A DNA stretch of 64,000 nucleotides. It comes from Silene conica (Eukaryota; Streptophyta; Magnoliopsida; Caryophyllales; Caryophyllaceae). How positions within the stretch are numbered: position 1 is the first letter of the stretch; each line of letters starts with the position of its first letter. Positions 57,528 through 64,000 of this stretch are shown in pieces. A model generated the notes under the pieces. That model saw only the letters and a list, made by a program, of their open reading frames with translations, ran no database searches and was not told where the DNA came from. The translations under genes were made by a program, and so were the position numbers. The stretch covers positions 30,909,568 to 30,973,567 of the forward strand of contig CM055319.2 in NCBI GenBank assembly GCA_029255685.2. Direction: 5' to 3'.

Positions 57528-59203
57528 GTCTCCTAAGTTTAAACTGCCGGGGGTTAGGCAACCCCGATGCAGTGTCTGCCCTCCGCGCTTTGGTACAAAA
57601 GGAAGACCCGACCATGATCTTTTTGTGTGAGACGAAGTTGAGTGGTCGTGAGATGCGTAGGGTGCGGGAAAAATTCGAGGGTTATTATGGTATTGAGGTG
57701 AATAGTGCATGACGTTCGGGTGGTCTTGCGTTTCTGTGGCGGAAGGAAGTTGACTGTTCCTTTTTGTCAGCCTCCTTACACCATATTGATTTGTTGATTC
57801 GGGATTCAGCAGGAGAATGGAGAGTTACTGGGTTTTATGGATGGCCTGCGGTTTCGGATAGGCATTTATCTTGGGAGCTTCTTAAATTGTTACATGGGCA
57901 GAGCTCGCTTCCGTGGGTTTGTATAGGGGATTTTAATGAAATCTTATTTGCTAATGAGATGAAAGGAGGTAGTAGGTCCCAAAGACAAATTAACAATTTT
58001 CATGAAGCTACGGAATTTTGTGGGTTACGAGACATTCAGTATGAAGGTTATAAATTTTCCTGGGATAATGGGCAAGTGGGGGAGGCTAATAGACAATGTG
58101 TGCTTGACCGTGCTTTGTGTACTTCTATTTGGTTTGATCTATTTCCGTATTCTCGACTTGTTTATTTGGACCGGGATTGGTCGGATCATGCGCCTATCAA
58201 ACTCCTTTTTAATCACCGTGATAGAGAGAAGAGGCGGAATAAAATTTTTCGATTTGAACAAGCTTGGGTGGGTGAGGAAGAGTGTCAATGGGCTATTGAT
58301 CGAGGTGTGGTAAGGGGAGGGGACCAGCTTAGTGATGTTCTTGAGGAGTTTGCTAAGGAGCTTAGGGCTTGGAAAGGTAATACTATTGCTTCTATAATGC
58401 GCCGTATTGAAAATAAAACTAAATTGTTGAGCAAGCTCAATTCTGGGAACCGGTCGGAGGAAAATGTTAAGCGTAGGCGGGAAGTTGTGGCGGAAATTGG
58501 GGAGCTTCGGCGACAACAAGAGCAGTACTGGAGACAAAAGTCCCGTGCTTTGTGGCTCCGGGAGGGGGATAGGAATACCAAGTTTTTCCATACGAGAGCT
58601 GGAGAAAGGAAAAGGAAGAATATGATTACCAAGCTTGTAGATGATAATGGGGGAGTTCGAGATACCGCGGAAGGGATATCAAATGTTGCTGTTCGTTATT
58701 TTCAGGGGTTATTTGCCTCGTCCAATCCCTCTAATTTGGATGTGGTTGAGTGTGTGGGCAGCCGTGTTACCGCAACTATGAATGAAGTTTTGGCAGCAGA
58801 GTATAGGGAGGAAGAGGTTGTCTCAGCCCTTAGCCAAATGCACCCTCTTAAGGCGTCGGGACCAGATGGTATGAATGGGTTATTTTATCATACTTATTCG
58901 AATTCGATTGGCCCGATTGTGACGAATACTGTTCTTAAGATTCTTCATGGACATATATCCCCTGAGGTGTATAATAAAACTAATATTGTTCTTATCCCCA
59001 AGAAGAAGGCCCCGGATAAAGTAAGTGATTACAGGCCTATTAGTTTATGTAATGTTGCATACAAGCTTGTCTCCAAAGTTCTTGCCAATCGTCTGAAAAT
59101 GTTTCTCAGTGAGATTGTATCGGAGAACCAGAGTGCGTTTACGCCCGGACGAAACATTATTGATAATGTCTTAATTGCTTTTGAAGCTTTCCATTACATA
59201 AAG
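57524..59203 (+). pseudogene. LINE ORF2: AP-like endonuclease and reverse transcriptase, truncated
   Basis: Starts MSLLSLNCRGLGNP, the usual endonuclease start, with FLCETKLS near residue 30. A TGA at 57710-57712 breaks the frame (a Gly codon is expected between NSA and RSGG), and translation then continues unchanged in the same frame. Further endonuclease motifs: WVCIGDFNE near 57919, DRALCT near 58106 and SDHAPI near 58186. Reverse transcriptase begins with HPLKASGPDGMNGLFY (58844-58890), then VSDYRPISLCNVAYKLVSK and SAFTPGRNIIDNV. The copia B2 insertion follows at 59204, before the catalytic YADD-type box. Confidence 0.87.
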
Positions 59204-60202
59204 TGTTGGGGCTGGTGTCCTTGACAATTAAGTACAATGACTTATTAAATCTCTTTAACGATCACAAGGGCATACTTTTGTATTATTACCAGTTGATCCA
59301 CGTTTATCAATAACGATTGGCTTGCTAGATAAGTTTGACGTTATTGTCATACGGATGGCGGTGATCAACTGGTCCCTATACGTCACACCTATAGGACACG
59401 TTTGAGAGATGTGAAGGTATGAAAATACAGTCACATTTTGCCGGATAAGACTAAACAGTTAGTCAGAGGTATTGACTATTAAATTAGTCAATAAGATGTT
59501 GAGATTATTATTTAATATGGATTAAATAATTTTAGCTAATACGGATTACATGTTTAATTCGTAAATTAAATATAAACGGTTATATATTTAATTAAATATT
59601 GTATTCGCGAATTAATATAAACAGTTATATTAATTTGGGTAATTATACAATATCGTATTTTGTCAGACCATTATTAATATATCGACTGTATTGATATCTG
59701 ATAACATGTTACGATTTATAATTAAAATCCCGCGAATAACTTATAGCTAAATGGGTCGAATCATGAATTAGAAAAAGGTAAGAGTGGAAAGCCCACCCTT
59801 ACCCTATTCAAATATTTCGGCCAAGTGTAGTATATAAGGAGGAGACTTCTCCTTATGTAAAACACTGTTGTTGCACTGACTAAATAATTCTCAAGAAAAT
59901 TAGGGTTTTGAGAGCATTCTTCTCCCAAAACCTCAGATCTCACATCTAAAACCTAAATAGCTCTCCCAATATTGCAAGGCAGTTGGAGAGGATTTCTAGC
60001 ACACGCGGCCACGTCTCATTCTAAGTCTTGGGTGCAAGTTATAGGAGGGAATTTGGGTTAATTCCTGTTCTTAGGCCTTTCGCACAAGGACTAAAGGTTG
60101 TACTTCTTTTCTTATCCTTTTTAATCTTATGACTATAAACACAACTGTATTTTTCATTATAATCCTGCAAGTTTAGGGTGAATACATGCTTTATTCCCCA
60201 CA
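59204..60202 (+). repeat. Copia B2 5' LTR (short form)
   Basis: 999 bp, TGTTGGGGCTGG to CCCCACA. It has an 11 bp outer stem (59288-59298 with 59363-59373) enclosing a 7 bp inner stem (59309-59315 with 59339-59345). The order and loop sequence match the gag-only element LTR, but the stem sequences differ. Confidence 0.93.
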
Positions 60203-60204
60203 AG

Positions 60205-60217
60205 TGGTATCAGAGCC
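60205..60217 (+). other. Copia B2 primer-binding site
   Basis: TGGTATCAGAGCC, 2 bases after the LTR; tRNA-Met type. Confidence 0.92.
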
Positions 60218-61889
60218 AGGCCATGAAAATTTTACCTTTGTGTTTTTCGTAAGTTTTAAAACCTGAAAAATCGTCTTCTGCCGCTAAGTCGGTCGATCGA
60301 CCCCCCGTTGCGGTCGGTCGACCGCCTCCTGCGTGTTTTTCTGTTTCGACAGTTTATCTTTTGTGAGAAATCGTGTTCAGAAACTCGGTTTCGTGTTTTG
60401 TGGTCGGTCGACCTGTTTTTCGGGTCGGTCGACCATTCTGCTTTAAAAAAATAAAAAAATAAATAAAAAAAAAAAAATAAAAAAAAAATTTCGTCAGGTG
60501 GTCGGTAGACCTGTTTTTTGGGTCGGTAGACCACCCCTGTAACAGAATCGGTTTTTTTTTTTTATATTTTCCGAAAATAACATGTTTTATTTTCACATGG
60601 CCTTTAGTAATATACTATATACGGAAATAGTATATTATTAATTTTGTGAAACGGTTCACCCTCGTTTGATACATATTATTTTAAAACGGTTTAAGATAAT
60701 AGGATTATAAATTTATTAAAATTGGGTGATTAAAACGGTATAATCACATAATTTTAATCCCGTAAGGTGGTTTGGTAAAAATTTGTTAATCATAATAACA
60801 GTATTATGTCATGTATGAATTTTAATTTAGTTGATGCATTTTATTTATCGTCTTGTTGAATGTCTAATGAATGCTTTCAATAACGTATTTAATTTTGCAA
60901 ACGGTTGTAACTTAGTGTGGCCTTAGAAGATTGTGTCACCGTAATGATGGGACACAGTCTTGCTTGTAATTTTGAGATCTTGAATCTCCGTTTTGGGTTT
61001 TTGCCATGTAATTACTTTTGTATTTAAATTAGAATGTATCTAGGACTACTTTTGTAATTTAAATTAGTAATTTTGTGAAGACCGAAGACGGAGACCGGAT
61101 GCTCACTCCCACTGCAAGGACCAAGATGGAACATCAAGACAAGCTTCTAGGGTCCAACAGTGGATTCCAAGTTGTTTTATGTTTATTTTGGTAGGATAGG
61201 CCACACTAGGACTTTTATTTACGTTTATCGCATTTATTTTATGCTTTCATCGATAATAGCTTGCATCATATTCCGCCTAAAACCAAACCACCTATTACAT
61301 GCCTGAAAACTGACTCATGTAGAGGTTACGCGTTAGTTTTCTGTGACAATACAGATGTCACATGTCAATTGCAAAGCCATCACTTTATTTAATTCATTCA
61401 TGCATATGCTAGATATTAGTTCACTAAATATGAATAAATAAAAGTTGATGGGGTCTTCCTCGTATAACCAAAAATTGAGACTAGTCTTTATAAATCAGCC
61501 TCCCATGAATCCCTTCTTCGTCGGTAGGCATAATATGACCCCTTCTACGTCGGGTAAGTGGGAACAGATGATTTATTTTATCTCAACATCATGGTCACTC
61601 GATACTATCTAGTGACTGAGATGGACTAATAGATAGGATATACAGAAATCTATCGACCAAGAGTTCCAACGGTGGAATTAGCCAAACTGTGGGCTTATCA
61701 ATATACGGAAATTAAGTCTTGGGATCATTTATATAATTCTTGAGGGAGATCAATTATATAAATGCATAAGTCTACGAGTTTAAATTCAATTTAATATAGA
61801 CTTAAATCACAACAATAAGTTGCTTATATGGTTTTGTTTTATCTTCTTTTCAGTCTAGAACACGTTCAATTAAACTGCTGTATAACTAA
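60218..61889 (+). other. Copia B2 leader with palindromes and possible intron
   Basis: Three pairs of GGTCGGTCGACC-type palindromes lie at 60291-60324, 60402-60434 and 60500-60533 (the last pair drifted to GGTCGGTAGACC). The shared CCCATGAATCCCTTCTTC block is at 61502-61519, followed by ACGTCGGGTAAGTGGG. GTAAGT at 61554 and ttcttttcag ending at 61853 would define a 300 nt leader intron ending 36 nt before the gag ATG (inference). Confidence 0.7.
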
Positions 61890-63734
61890 ATGGCTGGTGA
61901 AGACCCAATGCCAAGTGCCAAGCTAGCACGTGAATCCTGGCTAAAAGCCTTCATGGACTCCATGAATCAGTCCACAAGACTGAGGAATGATGGGTCAAAC
62001 TTCTCTGACTGGGAGGCAGCACTACGGAATGCTGCCATTGCTGACGGAAAGCTCAAGTACTTAACTGAGCCCATTCCGCCACACCCAGGAACTGGAGCTA
62101 GAGCTAACGAAGTTCGCGCTCATAGCGACTTCGTCATGGAAGCAGGTGCGATAAAGAACGTACTCATCTATGCAATGGAATCCAATTTGCAAAGACGCTT
62201 CATAACCCATGGTGCAAACAAGATTTTCACCACGCTCACTAACGAATTCTCAAAGGCTCCGAGAATCGTTTCTTATGAGCATACCTGTCGCTTCTTTGAG
62301 GCGAAACTCCAGAAGGGCCAAGCTGTTAGCCCACATATTCTTCACATGATTGAGAATATCGAGAAACTGGAGGCCCTAAACTGCAAGATCAGTGAGAACA
62401 TAATCGTTGATCGAATGCTTCATTCACTTCATGATGGGTTCGCCCTCTTTAGGGCCAACTATTACATGAATGACATGAAGAAGACTCCTCATGAGCTCCA
62501 CTCCCTTCTTGTACAGACCGAGAAGGATCTGAAATTAAGTGGGAGCGTGAAGCAAGATGTTCTCATGATCTCCAGTAAGGGTAAGAGTAAGGGTAAAGCT
62601 AAAGCTCAGGGCGACCTAACAGTAGGCAAGCCCAAGTTTAAGAAGTCAGGATTTACTAAGAGTGCGCCAGGTGAGTCAAGCAACTCACAGGGCAAAACAA
62701 AGAGCAAGGATACTAGCATGGAATGTCACCATTGCCACAAGACTGGGCATTGGAGGCGCTCATGCCCCGTGTATCGTGAGGACATTAAGGCAGGCCGCGT
62801 TACTCCTGTTGGTATGTCTCCTTCTTCTTTTATTCACATGATTGAGATTAACCATGCAAGTTACGGAAATTGGGTACTAGATACTGGTTGTGGTTCTCAT
62901 CTATGTAATCATGTGCAGGGCCTCCGAAACCAAGAACCCCTAATCAAGGGTGAGGTTGACCTGCGTGTCGGGAATGGAGCACGTGTTGCTGCAATCTCGA
63001 GGGGAACATACGTGATCCAGCTTCCAAGTGGATTCGAGTTATCTTTATATAACTGTTATTATGTTCCTTGTTTGTCCAAAAACATTATTTCAGTTTCTGC
63101 GCTTGACAAACTCGGTTTTTCATTTGTAATAGAGAATAATAGTTGTATTTTCTCCTTACACAATATGATTTATGGCAAGGCAGTTTCCATGAATGGAATT
63201 TATGTTTTAGATCAAACCACCGAAATATTACATGTGAATAATAAGAAATTAAAGGTAGGTGACAAAGATCAAACTTACCTATGGCATTGTCGTATGGGAC
63301 ACATAAATGAGAAACGCGTGAAACAGCTCATACAGAATGGAGCTATCTCGCCCTTTGATTTCGAATCATATGGTACGTGTGAATCATGTCTCATCGGTAA
63401 GATGACTCGTATTTCCTTCAAAGGTGTTGGAATGCGCGCTGCCGACCTATTAGGACTCATACATACGGACGTAAGTGGCCCTATGTCGATCAACGCACGA
63501 GAAGGCTATAGGTATTTCATCACTTTCACGGATGATTTGAGTAGATATGGCTATGTCTACTTGATGAAACATAAAAGTGAATCCTTTGACAAGTTCAAAG
63601 AATACCAGAATCGGGTACAGAACCAGCTGGGTAGAAAGATTAAAGCACTACGTTCGGATCGTGGTGGTGAGTATCTTTCACACGAGTTTGATCAACACCT
63701 TAAAGACTGTGGCATCGTGCTACAGTTGACTCCA
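61890..63734 (+). CDS. gag-pol: Copia B2 Gag-protease-integrase, cut by a gypsy-type LTR
   Basis: 615 open codons from ATG, then a foreign tail from the inserted LTR (the frame runs on to 63788). Same layout as copia B: Gag with SWLKAFMDS and GSNFSDWEAAL, zinc knuckle CHHCHKTGHWRRSC near 277, protease WVLDTGCGSHLC near 328, GAG-pre-integrase YLWHCRMGHI near 466, and integrase DVSGPM near 524 through SDRGGEY near 590. It breaks just after QLTP, before the integrase Glu. Only scattered substitutions separate it from copia B. No stop or shift occurs before the insertion. Confidence 0.93.
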
Positions 63735-64000
63735 TGTAACACCCCCATTTATTCAAGAGCCTTTAGCAAGACATTCTCGAGTAAATAGAGCCGTTACCAT
63801 CTCGGAAGACCCGAGGTAGTGAATAACAAAGTAAAACAATACAAAGTACTTTATATAAAACCGATAGAATTTAAACTTTTGTTATAACAGGAATTACATA
63901 GAATATAAAAGCACAACTGACGACAACTCTATATGTGATGTAGATCTAAGTCGGTCTCAAGTCCGCATCTCACATTCCTGTCCCAGCTCCTGGTTCATCT
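63735..64000 (-). repeat. LTR end of a gypsy B-related element
   Basis: This starts TGTAACACCCCC and follows the reverse complement of the gypsy B LTR end (ttattcaagagcctttagcaagacattctcga, given here only as a landmark in two parts: ttattcaagagcc and agacattctcga). Similarity is clear but lower than within gypsy B, so it is a related subfamily. The left target flank is ctcca (63730-63734). The element continues outside the window. Confidence 0.85.

Larger units (their letters stand above)
56236..59203 (+). mobile_element. L1-type LINE, decayed, cut by copia B2
   Basis: ORF1 (DUF4283 plus zinc knuckle) is followed by ORF2 (endonuclease then reverse transcriptase), the plant L1 layout. It has at least one frameshift in ORF1 and one stop in ORF2. 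It is interrupted at 59203 by a copia element inside the reverse transcriptase; the rest lies outside the window. The 5' boundary is uncertain. Confidence 0.88.
59204..64000 (+). mobile_element. Copia B2, second copia B-family element, incomplete in the window
   Basis: 5' LTR 59204-60202, primer site, palindrome-bearing leader and a gag-pol frame very similar to copia B, cut at 63734 by a gypsy-type LTR. It continues outside the window. Its 999 bp LTR lacks the 74 bp extension of copia B. Confidence 0.93.

Noticed and set aside
58139..58632. Minus-strand ORFs of 115-150 codons
   Set aside because: They are antisense shadows of LINE ORF2, which has clear endonuclease and reverse transcriptase motifs on the plus strand.

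Overview
The window is nuclear DNA of a flowering plant, probably a eudicot. It is AT-rich and made almost entirely of plant-type transposable elements: Ty1/copia and Ty3/gypsy LTR retrotransposons, an L1-type LINE and a CACTA DNA transposon. Between them lies a small island of host-like genes with plant promoter motifs (telo-box, G-box/ABRE, RY, TATA). I cannot name the species.

Host island (1-2152, 18368-22396, 54669 to about 56200). Three short intact ORFs of 86-90 codons (71-343 +, 1627-1899 -, 19747-20007 -) are paralogues. A fourth copy survives only as its last ten or so codons plus about 320 bp of 3' flank (18368-18718). A 93-codon ORF (20945-21226 -) and a 174-codon ORF for a probably nuclear protein (21798-22322 -) lie beside them. 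I recognise none of these proteins. The family genes whose leaders are visible carry an AAACCCTAA-type motif close to the ATG.

Insertion 1 (2153-18367, + strand): a gag-only, copia-type, non-autonomous element in the arrangement LTR-internal-LTR-truncated internal. Its first LTR is split by a 5,230 bp CACTA transposon (2421-7650, TSD agg). The second LTR supplies the empty site. The CACTA element carries a decayed DUF4283/zinc-knuckle gene fragment.

Insertion 2 (22397-54668) is a four-deep nest. Copia C (- strand, TSD tggac) sits in the probable 5' leader of the 174-codon gene. Gypsy A (+, 27532-53768, TSD tcaac) sits in copia C gag. Copia B (-, 29834-47048) sits in the first LTR of gypsy A. 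Gypsy B (+, 31891-40380, TSD actta) sits in the RNase H end of copia B pol. LTR pairs differ by about 3/747 (C), 5 substitutions plus a 260 bp deletion in 2.75 kb (A), 3/1073 (B) and 1/2339 (B), counted by eye, so the whole nest is young. Gypsy A and B carry no gag or pol, although gypsy A keeps a readable chromodomain.

Right part (54674-64000): three tRNA-like tandem units, a decayed L1-type LINE (about 56236-59203), a second copia B-family element (59204 onward, +) inserted in the LINE reverse transcriptase, and a gypsy B-related LTR (63735 onward, -) inserted in that copia element's integrase.

The best leads are (a) the small host gene family with its promoter motifs; (b) signs that the gag-only element and copia B form a mobilisation pair, sharing a two-helix LTR hairpin with compensatory changes and leader motifs with a possible intron; (c) palindrome clusters in copia B leaders that occupy the same position but differ in sequence between two copies; and (d) a 74 bp extension of copia B LTRs that includes an internal polypurine tract.
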